Assembly: GCA_016865895.1 (NCBI GenBank) | Contig: VGNY01000011.1 | Span: forward strand, 1-33,812 | From: Chloroflexota bacterium | GTDB lineage: Bacteria; Chloroflexota; Dehalococcoidia; GIF9; UBA5629 | Direction of reading: 5' to 3' | Length of the DNA: 33,812 nt | Shown here: in pieces, positions 1-7,731 of the stretch | Layout of the letters: each line of letters starts with the position of its first letter | Position numbering within the stretch: the first letter of the stretch is position 1 | Made by a program: the position numbers and the translations under genes | Notes under the pieces: generated by a model | Database searches by the model: none | What the model saw: only the letters and a program-made list of their open reading frames with translations | What the model was told of the DNA's origin: nothing

Positions 1-677
1 GCGACGCCGGAAATCACACAATGAACTTCAACTCCTCCCAATTCCTCTTTGCTTATCTTTTCACCGGTGGCGGTAAGCACCACGGGAGGTCCGCCTGCTG
101 CCAGCATCCCCGTGCCCTTGACCATTATGATGAACTCCAGCAGACTGCCCACCAGAGAGGAATCCCCGGATGATGGTCCCATTACTACACCTACCTGGGG
201 AGCAATGCCAGACATTTTAGCTATCATGAGGTGATGGAAAACAGCTGGGAGGCCTTCTCCGATGAACTCTTCGGCTCTAGCACCGGCGCCGTCAAGCAGC
301 CAGACAAGAGGCACCCGTTCCTGAGTGGCAATCCATACCATGCGCACCTTCTTCATAGCATGGGTTACCCCCACAGAACCGCCCAAGACGGTGAAGTCTT
401 CGGCGATGACGCCAGCCCTTCGTCCGTCAATCTGGCCAAACCCGGTGATGACGCCGTCTGCCGGTGTTATTCTATCGGCCATCTCAGCGCGGTGGCTCTG
501 ATGGGTTGCCAGCAAACCGTATTCTTGGAAGGTATCGGAGTCCATAAGCAACTCAATGCGTTCGCGGGCGGTGAGTTTTCCTTGCTGATGCTGGCGCCGA
601 ACCTTATCAGGTCCACCCATCTGTGAAGCCTGTTCCCTTCGCTGCTTCAATTCTTCCAGCTCTTTTTTAAAGTGCAT
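1..677 (-). CDS. Acyl-CoA carboxylase carboxyltransferase subunit (PccB/MmdA-like), 5' part only
   Basis: The minus strand is open from an ATG at 677 to the window edge, about 225 codons, so this is the N-terminal part of a roughly 510-residue protein. The translation begins MHFKKELEELKQRREQA and contains KLTARERIELLMD, an EDFTVLGGSVG segment and the LLDGAGARAEEFIGEG segment, all typical of the biotin-dependent carboxyltransferase beta family (propionyl-CoA or methylmalonyl-CoA type). In that family the domain moves carboxyl groups between biotin and an acyl-CoA in the cytoplasm. The usual GGARIQEG oxyanion-hole segment is replaced by GAGARAEEF, so the exact substrate is uncertain. It starts 19 bases after the dehydrogenase stop and probably shares its mRNA. 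The catalytic C-terminal half lies outside the window. Confidence 0.88.
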   Translation of the reverse strand, partial: MHFKKELEELKQRREQASQMGGPDKVRRQHQQGKLTARERIELLMDSDTFQEYGLLATHQSHRAEMADRITPADGVITGFGQIDGRRAGVIAEDFTVLGGSVGVTHAMKKVRMVWIATQERVPLVWLLDGAGARAEEFIGEGLPAVFHHLMIAKMSGIAPQVGVVMGPSSGDSSLVGSLLEFIIMVKGTGMLAAGGPPVVLTATGEKISKEELGGVEVHCVISGV

Positions 678-696
678 TGTACATAATCCTCATACT

Positions 697-1584
697 TTAC
701 TTTTGAACTTTGCCTTCCCAGGGCAGCCGTTTGCCTTCAGGTGTGTAACGGTAAAACCCCTTTCCAACCTTTCGGCCCAGACGGCCTTCTTTTACCATCC
801 GCTCTATCAGATCAGAGCGAGGCATCAGTTTCTCCTCCCCCAGAGCTTTCATAGTCTGTCCTATAAGGGCATAGGTGTCCAGACCAGCGTTGTCGGCGAT
901 TTCGAAGGGGCCGGCGTTCCAACCATATCCCAGTCGCATACCTATGTCTACATCTTCTGGAGTTGTTATCCCTTCAGCCACCAGATCCACAGCTTCACGA
1001 AAGGCGGCGGAGAAGATGCGGTTCATTACAAAGCTGGGGATGTCTCTTTGTACACGGACTGGAGTCTTGCCCAGAGACTTGACGAAAGCCACACCTTGCT
1101 CGAATACCGCTGGTGATGTCTTTTCGCCTTTGATTACCTCTACCAAGCCCATGAGCGGGACAGGCCCGAAGAAATGAAGGCCAAGGACTCTCTCTGGGTG
1201 TTTTGCCGCCTGGGCAAGACGGGTAATGGGAATAGTTGAGGTGTTCGTGGCCAGAGGAGTTTTGGGTGAAGCTAGCCTATCAAGTTCCTGGAAGATTTGC
1301 TTCTTCAGGTCTTCAATTTCTAGTGCTGCTTCAATCACCCATGATGCCTTGGAGGCACTGCTAAGGTCTTGCTCAGGTGATATTCGTTCGAAGATTTTCT
1401 GGGGAAGGTCTTTAAGGAGTCCTTTGCTGCCCAGCTTATCCAATGACCATTTGATCTCGGCCATGGCTTTGTCCAGGGCTGCGGGTTTTATGTCCATCAA
1501 CTGGACTTCATAGCCTGCTTGGGCACATACCTGCCCGATGCCAGCGCCCATGAAACCAGCACCTACAACTAAGACGTTTTCCAT
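697..1584 (-). CDS. 3-hydroxyacyl-CoA (3-hydroxybutyryl-CoA) dehydrogenase
   Basis: This is a 295-residue NAD(P)-dependent dehydrogenase that oxidises 3-hydroxyacyl-CoA to 3-oxoacyl-CoA, or runs in reverse, in fatty-acid or butyryl-CoA metabolism. The N-terminal Rossmann motif VGAGFMGAGIG (residues 7-17) binds the nucleotide. NTST lies at 114-117, the catalytic His is at 137 in LGLHFFGPVP, and the paired Glu is at 149. The family signature PSFVMNRIFSAAFREA follows around 183-198, and the all-alpha C-terminal domain is complete. Length matches short single-domain Hbd/PaaH enzymes. The start is set by AAGGAG five bases before the ATG. Pairing with an acyl-CoA carboxyltransferase suggests acyl-CoA degradation or propionyl-CoA handling. 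Confidence 0.93.
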   Translation of the reverse strand: MENVLVVGAGFMGAGIGQVCAQAGYEVQLMDIKPAALDKAMAEIKWSLDKLGSKGLLKDLPQKIFERISPEQDLSSASKASWVIEAALEIEDLKKQIFQELDRLASPKTPLATNTSTIPITRLAQAAKHPERVLGLHFFGPVPLMGLVEVIKGEKTSPAVFEQGVAFVKSLGKTPVRVQRDIPSFVMNRIFSAAFREAVDLVAEGITTPEDVDIGMRLGYGWNAGPFEIADNAGLDTYALIGQTMKALGEEKLMPRSDLIERMVKEGRLGRKVGKGFYRYTPEGKRLPWEGKVQK

Positions 1585-1593
1585 TTCTGCTCC

Positions 1594-1710
1594 TTATTTT
1601 TGTTCTGCTATTCTCTTTTGCATCTCCAGAGCGGTTTTGATGTCCCTTTCTTTTCGGAATGAGGTTATTCTAGCGAAATAAAGCTGGGGACATGTAGATA
1701 GTAGGGCCAC
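1594..1710 (-). pseudogene. Orphan C-terminal fragment upstream of the dehydrogenase
   Basis: A 38-codon open frame runs from GTG 1710 to a TAA at 1594-1596, just 9 bases before the dehydrogenase ATG. It ends in a charged, helix-like tail, RKERDIKTALEMQKRIAEQK, that looks like a genuine protein C-terminus in operon spacing. A stop (TAG) lies directly upstream at 1711-1713, and no start with a Shine-Dalgarno was found. I read it as the 3' remnant of a lost upstream operon gene. The family is not recognised, and it could be chance. Confidence 0.3.
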
Positions 1711-1713
1711 CTA

Positions 1714-2030
1714 GGAACCATATCGAACTTTCTGCGTCCCGACTTAATTCCCAGGCTTACGTGAGCTACTTAAGAAATCGAGGCCGTGGAAATCCCAGCC
1801 AGAGTCATTATATCAAGCACAAGTACAAAACGACAACAGTAGCCGCGCAAGCTGATGCTAGGTAGGTTTCAATATATTGACATAAGGGGCTCAACAAGAT
1901 GTTTTGTGCCCTATCGTGGTAAATTTGACAAAGTCTCGCTGGGGGGTAGATTTATAGCTGAGATATATGTAACTAGCTCGAACTAACAGAAGCTTGATAT
2001 CGGTGTAGGAGTTGTGGGATGAAATAAATG
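1714..2030. other. Intergenic region without a recognised gene
   Basis: About 320 bases between the fragment and the PAS-gene leader carry no convincing ORF on either strand. A TTGACA at 1925-1930 could be a -35 box for the sensor gene, but no good -10 sits at the right distance. No RNA gene was seen. Confidence 0.5.
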
Positions 2031-2158
2031 AGGGGGCACTGAAATCGATGCTCTTCAGCGTCTTTAGTGCCCCCTGTTATTTAGTTGGCAGATTAAGCAA
2101 ACCCAGAGCTCGGATATGTGACGGTGAGGTTAATGCCGCCTATTTTGGGAGGTGTGAA
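2031..2158 (+). promoter_or_regulatory. Structured 5' leader of the PAS/HD-GYP gene
   Basis: A perfect 10-bp stem, AGGGGGCACT (2031-2040) with AGTGCCCCCT (2066-2075), encloses a second small stem (GATGCT with AGCGTC, loop CTTC). Next, GGCA (2087-2090) and TTAA (2093-2096) can pair with TTAA (2130-2133) and TGCC (2134-2137), enclosing GCAAACC (2097-2103) and GACG (2120-2123). The Shine-Dalgarno GGGAGG is at 2147-2152. The GCAAACC...GACG pair faintly recalls the core of class I c-di-GMP riboswitches, which would fit a c-di-GMP hydrolase downstream. The match is partial, so I call only a structured leader. Confidence 0.4.
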
Positions 2159-3613
2159 ATGAGAGGCAAGGGAAAGACAATGAAGTGCCAACGGCTCATT
2201 GAACCGGCGATCGCACATCAGTTGGAAATGGCTTTCAATGCTGCTGGCGATGCCATTTGTTTGCTGGACCGTAAAGGTAAGATATTTCAATGCAACAGTG
2301 CCATGGAAAAACTTTTAGAGAAGCCAGCCAGTGAGATCACGGGACATGCCTGCTGGGAGCTTATACATGGCACGTCAGAACCCATTGAAGGTTGCCCTGT
2401 AAAGCATATGTCGGAGACCCTCCGCAGCGAGGCCTTGACTTTACCGGTCGGTGACCGATGGTTTAATGTTATTGCAGCCCCTATACTGGACGAGGCAGGT
2501 AATCTCTCAGAGGCAATTCACATTTTAGCTGATATCACCGAGCGAAAGCAGATGGAGCAGGCACTGCGCGACAGCGAAGAGAAGTTTCATAAAGCTTTTG
2601 ACACCAGCCCTGATTCTATCACCATTACCTCAGTTGCCGACGGAAAAATAATCGAGTGCAATGAAGCTAGCTCTCGACTTACAGGCTATACCCGAGAGGA
2701 ACTTATCGGATATTCTACAGTAGAGTTGAACCTCTGGGCAGACACTAAAGATAGAGAGTGCTACATTTCAATGCTACTTGAAAAGGGACGCGTCATTGAT
2801 ATGGAAGCGGGGTTCCGTATAAAAACTGGTGAAATCCGAGCAGGTCTTGTTTGTGGTGAATTCATCGAACTAGCTGGAAAACAATACATCCTTGGCACTA
2901 TTAGGGATATTACCGAGCACAAACGTGCCGAGGAAAGGATTTCTACCCTTCTACGCTTCCAGAATGAGATGCTGGACACTGCCGCCATATGGATTGATAC
3001 CCTGGACGAAAAGGGAAATGTCACATTTTGGAATCGTGCTGCTGAGCAAATTTCGGGCTACACCGGAGAAGAGGTGCTTGGCTATAGCAAAATCTGGGAG
3101 TGGTTGTATCCTGACGCAGATTATCGCGAAGAAATACTGGGCAAAGCGATGGCCATTATGCAGCGCGACGAAAGAGTCATGAACTTCGAAACGACCATTT
3201 GTTGTAAGGATGGCAAACAGAGGGTCATCTCCTGGCACTCCAACAATCTGAAAAATGAAGATGGGCAGATTGTTGGCAGTCTTGCCCTAGGGGCTGACAT
3301 TACCGAGCGCAGGAAGGCTGAGGAGGCGCTACGGACCTCGGAGAAGCAGCACCGCATCTTCGCGGAGCTGACTTCCGACTACGTCTATGTCTTCCGCATT
3401 GATCCGACCGGCCAGCCTGTGCTCGAATGGATCAGTGAAGCATTTGAACGGATGACAGGATACACCGCAGAGGAACTCCGGGCGCAGCCTGCCCCGTTTG
3501 AAAACATTCATCCAGACGACCGACTGGCTGTCGCAGAAAACCACCGTCGTGTCATGGAAGGGGAGACGACGGTGATCGAGACGCGGATTGTCGCTAAGCA
3601 CGGCGAGGTGTGA
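2159..3613 (+). CDS. Multi-PAS sensor, N-terminal part of an interrupted PAS-HD-GYP protein
   Basis: The ATG at 2159 has GGGAGG six bases upstream, so I prefer it to an earlier in-frame start at 2012, which lies ahead of the leader hairpin. The 484-residue product has PAS domains at about residues 22-130, 140-255 and 262-385, each ending in the D-I-T-E-x-K/R linker (ADITERKQ, IRDITEHK, ADITERRK). A fourth PAS begins near 395. It ends at a TGA (3611-3613) in the middle of that fourth PAS, after KHGEV. The next codons, in the same frame, read WMRNHARPIWD, exactly the continuation a PAS fold needs. CGA (Arg) to TGA by one transition is the simplest explanation. The two parts would form one protein of about 847 residues. 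No membrane segment is seen, so sensing is probably cytoplasmic; the ligand is unknown. Confidence 0.8.
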   Translation: MRGKGKTMKCQRLIEPAIAHQLEMAFNAAGDAICLLDRKGKIFQCNSAMEKLLEKPASEITGHACWELIHGTSEPIEGCPVKHMSETLRSEALTLPVGDRWFNVIAAPILDEAGNLSEAIHILADITERKQMEQALRDSEEKFHKAFDTSPDSITITSVADGKIIECNEASSRLTGYTREELIGYSTVELNLWADTKDRECYISMLLEKGRVIDMEAGFRIKTGEIRAGLVCGEFIELAGKQYILGTIRDITEHKRAEERISTLLRFQNEMLDTAAIWIDTLDEKGNVTFWNRAAEQISGYTGEEVLGYSKIWEWLYPDADYREEILGKAMAIMQRDERVMNFETTICCKDGKQRVISWHSNNLKNEDGQIVGSLALGADITERRKAEEALRTSEKQHRIFAELTSDYVYVFRIDPTGQPVLEWISEAFERMTGYTAEELRAQPAPFENIHPDDRLAVAENHRRVMEGETTVIETRIVAKHGEV

Positions 3614-3616
3614 TGG

Positions 3617-4702
3617 ATGCGAAATCATGCGCGACCCATTTGGGATAACAGCCACAATCGGGTCGTTGCCATCTACGGGGTGGCGCAGGACATCACCGAC
3701 CGTAAAAAGGTGGAGGAGGCTCTAAAGCAGAACGAGGAGAAGTTACGCGTCAAGTTTGAATCAATTGCAGATGGGATTACCATCACTGACTTGGAAGCTA
3801 ATATTACGGATGTTAATGAGGCGGTGCTGCACATGCACGGGTACAGCCATAAGAAAGAAGTTATTGGGCGAAATGCCTTCGAACTAATTTCTCAGAAGGA
3901 TAATGCTAGAGCTGCGCAGAACCTCAGAAAAACGCTGGAGGAGGGATATAGTGGCGCGATAGAGTATTCGCTTTTGACAAAAGAAGGGAAGGAATTCGAT
4001 GGGGAGCTAAGTGCTTCTCTGCTGAAAGACACATCCGGAAATCCGACAGCATTCGTTGCCATTACAAGGGATATCACCGAGCGCAAGCAAGCGGAGGAGG
4101 AACGCAACCAGAGTACGGAGAAGCTGCTAAATGCCATGAATACAACTATCGAAGCCATGGCACTAACAGTCGAGGTAAGGGACCTATACACTGCTGAGCA
4201 TCAACGCCGTGTGACAAAGCTCGCCTATGCCATAGCCAACGAGATAGGACTCCCAAAAGATAAGGTTGAAAGGCTAAGGTTGTCTGGGATTGTTCATGAT
4301 ATCGGCAAGATATATGTGCCTGCTGAAATCATTAGTAAGCCTGGCCGATTAAATGAAATCGAATTCAGCATGGTCAAGATGCATCCTCAGGCCGGCTATG
4401 ACATATTGAAAGGTATAGAGTTTCCCTGGCCGATTGCCCAAATTGTGCTTCAACATCATGAAAGGATGGACGGCTCCGGATATCCTTTGGGACTCAAGGG
4501 TGAACACATCCTGCTGGAAGCAAGAATCTTGGCTGTAGCTGATGTGATCGAGGCTATGGCATCTCATCGTCCTTACCGTCCGGCTCTAGGTACAGATGCA
4601 GCACTGGAGGAAATCTCACATAATGCTGGAATCCTCTATGATTCTGAGGTCGTTGAAGCTTGCATGAGTCTCTTCTATGAAAAAGGGTTCAAATTAGAGT
4701 AA
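3617..4702 (+). CDS. PAS-HD-GYP c-di-GMP phosphodiesterase, C-terminal part of the interrupted sensor
   Basis: Same frame as the preceding segment, beginning at the first ATG two codons after its TGA. The first ~30 residues complete the split PAS and end in AQDITDRKK. A further PAS spans about 45-155, and an HD-GYP domain spans about 170-355. HD-GYP proteins hydrolyse cyclic di-GMP to pGpG/GMP. The metal-binding HD is in GIVHDIGK (225-231) and the signature is HHERMDGSGYP (280-290), both intact, so the catalytic domain looks functional if translated. There is no good Shine-Dalgarno before 3617; independent translation would depend on re-initiation after the adjacent stop. An intrinsic terminator follows. 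Either an active catalytic fragment freed of its sensor, or half of a recently disabled gene. Confidence 0.85.
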   Translation: MRNHARPIWDNSHNRVVAIYGVAQDITDRKKVEEALKQNEEKLRVKFESIADGITITDLEANITDVNEAVLHMHGYSHKKEVIGRNAFELISQKDNARAAQNLRKTLEEGYSGAIEYSLLTKEGKEFDGELSASLLKDTSGNPTAFVAITRDITERKQAEEERNQSTEKLLNAMNTTIEAMALTVEVRDLYTAEHQRRVTKLAYAIANEIGLPKDKVERLRLSGIVHDIGKIYVPAEIISKPGRLNEIEFSMVKMHPQAGYDILKGIEFPWPIAQIVLQHHERMDGSGYPLGLKGEHILLEARILAVADVIEAMASHRPYRPALGTDAALEEISHNAGILYDSEVVEACMSLFYEKGFKLE

Positions 4703-4722
4703 GAGATAAAGATTGAAATTCC

Positions 4723-4754
4723 TCCTCATGGCGCGTGAGCCTTATGAGGATTTT
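4723..4754 (+). terminator. Intrinsic terminator after the HD-GYP gene
   Basis: TCCTCAT (4723-4729) pairs with ATGAGGA (4744-4750), extended inward by GGC/GCC, and is followed by TTTT. It lies 21 bases after the stop codon. Confidence 0.8.
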
Positions 4755-4960
4755 CGAACGTTAGGCAAATCGGCTTGTAAATTTTGGCTCAACACAGGAC
4801 TCTCTGTGGAAAAGCCTGAATGAAATGACGTTTTGTCTGACTAAAAGAAACCTGCCTTAACAGTGGGCACCTATAACCACGCAAGATTCGAACTAGATTT
4901 AGCTATAATTTAAGCAGTTGATAGACAGGTTTTACAAGCGATGTCAATGCAGAAATAGAT

Positions 4961-5034
4961 TGGCTGCCGAGCCAGGATTCGAACCTGGGCTAAGGGATCC
5001 AAAGTCCCCTGTGCTACCACTACACAACTCGGCA
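4961..5034 (-). tRNA. tRNA-Gln (anticodon TTG)
   Basis: The minus strand folds as a cloverleaf: acceptor TGCCGAG/CTCGGCA, D arm with GTGGTAGCAC, anticodon stem GGGGA/TCCCT around CTTTGGA (anticodon TTG), T arm CAGG-TTCGAAT-CCTG. Discriminator G and the 3' CCA are encoded (4961-4963). It lies 24 bases downstream of tRNA-Leu and is probably cotranscribed with it. Confidence 0.95.
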
Positions 5035-5058
5035 CTACACCGGCCAAACCTTTTTATC

Positions 5059-5146
5059 TGGTGCCGAAGGTCGGATTCGAACCGACACGAGGGTCGCCCC
5101 TCAACAGTTTTTGAGACTGCCGCGTCTACCATTCCGCCACTTCGGC
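5059..5146 (-). tRNA. tRNA-Leu (anticodon CAA)
   Basis: An 88-base class II tRNA with a long variable arm. Acceptor GCCGAAG pairs with CTTCGGC, the anticodon loop is CTCAAAA (anticodon CAA), and the T loop is in GGTTCGAATCC. The 3' CCA is encoded (5059-5061). A strong promoter lies just upstream. Confidence 0.95.
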
Positions 5147-5176
5147 CACACACTCATGGTTTCTAATTGTTTTGGA

Positions 5177-5205
5177 ATTCTACCATTGTTATCTAGGTCA
5201 TGCAA
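5177..5205 (-). promoter_or_regulatory. Promoter of the tRNA-Leu/tRNA-Gln unit
   Basis: On the minus strand, TTGCAT (5200-5205) and TAGAAT (5177-5182) are 17 bases apart, about 30 bases upstream of tRNA-Leu. Confidence 0.7.
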
Positions 5206-5309
5206 CAGACCCCAAAACCTGTCTGATATTTATAGTTTCCGGGAATGATGTGGTGGCGTTATGTTGATTATGCGGGTTAAATTTTGGGGAGGCAGATAAT
5301 TGTGGGCTG

Positions 5310-5555
5310 CTATTCGAAGTAAGCGTCGCTTACTTTGGGTCGCCCTCTCCGAGTCTTCCAGGTTTCCTTGTATACCTTTTCCCGGTCTGCGGTGAGTTCT
5401 TTCATCTTCTCGGAGACATCGGCTGCCTTTTCCTTTGCCAGTCCTATTGTCTCCTTGCCAGACCGGGGAGCAAGAAGAAAGCTGATAACCGCACCGGCGG
5501 CTACTCCCAAGATAAGCCCGATGACAAATTCAGATGTTGAACTTCTGCTGTTCAT
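5310..5555 (-). CDS. YtxH-like small membrane protein
   Basis: Encodes 81 residues from ATG 5555, which has GGAG eight bases upstream; an earlier in-frame start at 5603 lacks one. A single hydrophobic segment, FVIGLILGVAAGAVISFLLA (about residues 10-29), is followed by APRSGKETI and a lysine-rich helical tail. This is the pattern of YtxH/general-stress-like proteins, which are membrane-anchored with a cytoplasmic amphipathic tail and have no defined enzymatic role. It is transcribed divergently from the GAF gene. Its last codons contain a perfect 9-bp palindrome (AAGTAAGCG/CGCTTACTT, 5317-5335) without a T run. Confidence 0.75.
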   Translation of the reverse strand: MNSRSSTSEFVIGLILGVAAGAVISFLLAPRSGKETIGLAKEKAADVSEKMKELTADREKVYKETWKTRRGRPKVSDAYFE

Positions 5556-5604
5556 CTTTATTGCTCCATGTGTCCTGACCAGAAAAAATTCTTCTCGAAT
5601 CAAT

Positions 5605-5613
5605 ATTATACCA
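5605..5613 (-). promoter_or_regulatory. Extended -10 promoter of the YtxH-like gene
   Basis: On the minus strand, TGGTATAAT is an extended -10 element about 50 bases before the ATG. No good -35 is seen, which is tolerated for extended -10 promoters. Confidence 0.5.
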
Positions 5614-5636
5614 GATAATAAGGCCTTTGGTCTCCC

Positions 5637-5665
5637 TTGACATATGGTAGGCTTCGACGGATAAT
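5637..5665 (+). promoter_or_regulatory. Sigma-70 promoter of the GAF gene
   Basis: TTGACA (5637-5642), a 17-base spacer and GATAAT (5660-5665), about 34 bases before the GAF start codon. Confidence 0.75.
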
Positions 5666-5698
5666 AAAATTGTAGACTCTGTAAAGGGAGGTGGAATT

Positions 5699-6304
5699 AT
5701 GGACGAGCGAGAACAGAGATACTACCACAGCCTCTATGAGGTAGCAGCCGCAGTAAACTCGGTCAGAACCCCTGAAGATGTACTGCACAGCATTGTTCAG
5801 AATGTCGCTGATGCCTTGGGTGCCAAGGGATGTGCGCTTATGTTGCTGAACCCCGACAAAAGCTTCTTGCTCCATACCGTAGCCTATGGCTTGAGCGACC
5901 GATATGTCCGCAAAGGTCCAGTATCTGCTGATAAGAGTATTGCTGAAGCATTGGAGGGCCGGCCGGTTGCTGTGTTAAATGCTCTTGAGGATGATAGGAT
6001 TCAGTATCGGAAGCAGGCTAGGGAGGAAGGGATTTCCTCTGTGCTCAGCGTTCCAGTATTACTACGGGGCGAAGTAATAGGGGTTATACGTGTGTATACT
6101 GCCGAACCATGTCATTTTACCGATGCTGACATGTATTTCGTGGGTACGGTAGCTAACCTTGGCGCTATTGCTCTTGAGAATGCCAGGCTTTATGATTCTG
6201 CTAAGAAGAACTACGAAGCAATCAGGCTGGATTTGGCTGAATGGCGTGCTGCATTAGGGTATGAGTGGATGGCTGAAGAGACCGTGCTTCCTGTGCAAGA
6301 ATAG
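5699..6304 (+). CDS. Stand-alone GAF-domain protein
   Basis: A 201-residue cytoplasmic protein preceded by GGGAGGTGG. After a short helical N-terminus (YHSLYEVAAAVNSV) a GAF domain fills about residues 20-165, with VLHSIVQNVADALGAKGCAL, the SVLSVPVLLRGEVIGVIRVY core strands and the closing helix NLGAIALENARLYDSAKK. GAF domains bind small ligands such as cyclic nucleotides, or serve as redox or haem sensors. There is no output domain (no kinase, GGDEF or HD), so the partner is unknown; the nearest candidate is the PAS/HD-GYP protein 1 kb upstream. It has its own promoter. Gln/Trp-rich C-terminal residues 180-201 show no motif. Confidence 0.85.
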   Translation: MDEREQRYYHSLYEVAAAVNSVRTPEDVLHSIVQNVADALGAKGCALMLLNPDKSFLLHTVAYGLSDRYVRKGPVSADKSIAEALEGRPVAVLNALEDDRIQYRKQAREEGISSVLSVPVLLRGEVIGVIRVYTAEPCHFTDADMYFVGTVANLGAIALENARLYDSAKKNYEAIRLDLAEWRAALGYEWMAEETVLPVQE

Positions 6305-6392
6305 AGACTGAGGTGGGTTTTGGGAGGGTTAGGTTAAAAGCTAGAGAATGCTGGCTAATACGGTGAGAGACAGAAAAAGGAGGTGACGGGGC

Positions 6393-6731
6393 ATGATACG
6401 AGTTGTCATTGAAAGGCATTGCCGTCCGGACAAAGTTGCCGAGATGGAAACTTTATTGATTGACTTTAGAATTGCAGCCATGCGGCAGCCAGGCTACATT
6501 TCTGGTGAGACACTTCACTCTGTGGATGACCCCGCGCTGTGGCTGGTAGTCAGCACCTGGGCTGATATTGACGCCTGGAAAGCTTGGCAGACCAGTGCAG
6601 AGCGCCAGGAGGTCCAGAAAAAGCTGGAGCCTTTGCTTATTTCACCAGAGAAAGTGTCTGTATTTAACTTTGCCAGGAGAGGTGGTGCAACATCTGCTCA
6701 TATAATCAGCAAGTTAGAAGGGGCAAGATAA
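6393..6731 (+). CDS. ABM-family (antibiotic biosynthesis monooxygenase-like) protein
   Basis: A 112-residue protein with a strong Shine-Dalgarno (AGGAGGTGA). MIRVVIERHCRPDKVAEMET, then PGYISGETLHSVDDP and WLVVSTWADIDAWKAWQTS, follow the ferredoxin-like dimeric alpha-beta barrel pattern of the ABM/YgiN/HmoB superfamily, one domain spanning about residues 1-95. Members include small monooxygenases and haem-degrading proteins, but many have no known activity. The histidine and tryptophan residues do not identify a substrate. It lies 88 bases downstream of the GAF gene and may share its transcript. The C-terminal ~20 residues extend beyond the domain. Confidence 0.8.
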   Translation: MIRVVIERHCRPDKVAEMETLLIDFRIAAMRQPGYISGETLHSVDDPALWLVVSTWADIDAWKAWQTSAERQEVQKKLEPLLISPEKVSVFNFARRGGATSAHIISKLEGAR

Positions 6732-7111
<380 letters not shown>

Positions 7112-7119
7112 GCAAGGTC

Positions 7120-7149
7120 ATTGTAGATTTTTTGGTTTTTAGCTGTCAA
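7120..7149 (-). promoter_or_regulatory. Promoter of tRNA-Phe
   Basis: On the minus strand, TTGACA (7144-7149), an 18-base spacer and TACAAT (7120-7125), ending 8 bases before the mature 5' end. It sits between the end of pyrE and the tRNA. Confidence 0.7.
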
Positions 7150-7164
7150 GATAACTGCTTGAGT

Positions 7165-7731
7165 TCATGTTTGTCCACCAAGCCTGACTAAGGGGACGCC
7201 AGCGGCACATAAAGGACATTTATCAGGGGTGTAAGTTACAGTGGCAGAGCGGAGGCAGCTAAAAAGAGGCACGCCGAAATCTTTTTTCTGCTCGGCCCGG
7301 TCAACCAGCACGCCCACCCCAATGATATTGCCACCCAGTTTTTTGACAGCTTTTATAACTTCAATAATGGAGCTGCCAGTAGTTAATATATCGTCAACAA
7401 CCAGGACACGTTCGCCAGGATTGATGGTAAAACCACGTCGAAAAACTCTTTCCGCACCTTCTTTTTCAGCAAATATGCCCTTTACACCCAGTTGTCTGGC
7501 GACTTCAAAGGCAAGGATAATACCGCCGGTAGTTGGCCCAGCAACCACCTGGACTTTGTCTTTTTTGAAATGTTCGGCAATAAGCTGACAAAGTTTTACG
7601 GTGTAATGCGGGTATTGTAAGACGTGGAACTTCTCCCAGTACACCGGTGAATGTAGTCCTGATGTCAGTAGAAAATGTCCTTCTAATACGGCTTCGGCAT
7701 CTTTGAAGATTTGTATTATCTCGTTGGACAT
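7165..7731 (-). CDS. pyrE: Orotate phosphoribosyltransferase
   Basis: Transfers the phosphoribosyl group of PRPP to orotate to form OMP in pyrimidine synthesis. The diagnostic PRPP-binding loop VLVVDDILTTGSS is present, with GPTTGG upstream and the EKEGAERVFRRGF substrate strand, in a complete 188-residue protein. CPLC in the C-terminal tail is a possible minor metal or structural feature. I choose ATG 7731 (MSNEI); an in-frame TTG at 7752 is also possible. Either way the start overlaps the 3' end of lepB by 16 or more bases, so translation is likely coupled. The pairing with a signal peptidase has no obvious functional meaning. Confidence 0.93.
   Translation of the reverse strand: MSNEIIQIFKDAEAVLEGHFLLTSGLHSPVYWEKFHVLQYPHYTVKLCQLIAEHFKKDKVQVVAGPTTGGIILAFEVARQLGVKGIFAEKEGAERVFRRGFTINPGERVLVVDDILTTGSSIIEVIKAVKKLGGNIIGVGVLVDRAEQKKDFGVPLFSCLRSATVTYTPDKCPLCAAGVPLVRLGGQT

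Noticed and set aside
231-626. Long plus-strand ORF over the left end
   Set aside because: It is the antisense of the carboxyltransferase gene, whose minus-strand translation is clearly conserved.
1681-1692. AAGCTGGGGACA resembling ends of REP-type elements
   Set aside because: One copy only, no partner inverted repeat and no transposase in the window.
4918-5166. Plus- and minus-strand ORFs over the tRNA pair
   Set aside because: Both run through the tRNA-Gln and tRNA-Leu genes and have no protein-like features.
5317-5335. Perfect 9-bp palindrome at the end of the YtxH-like gene
   Set aside because: It lies inside the coding sequence (KVSDAYF) and no T run follows on the minus strand, so I do not call it a terminator.
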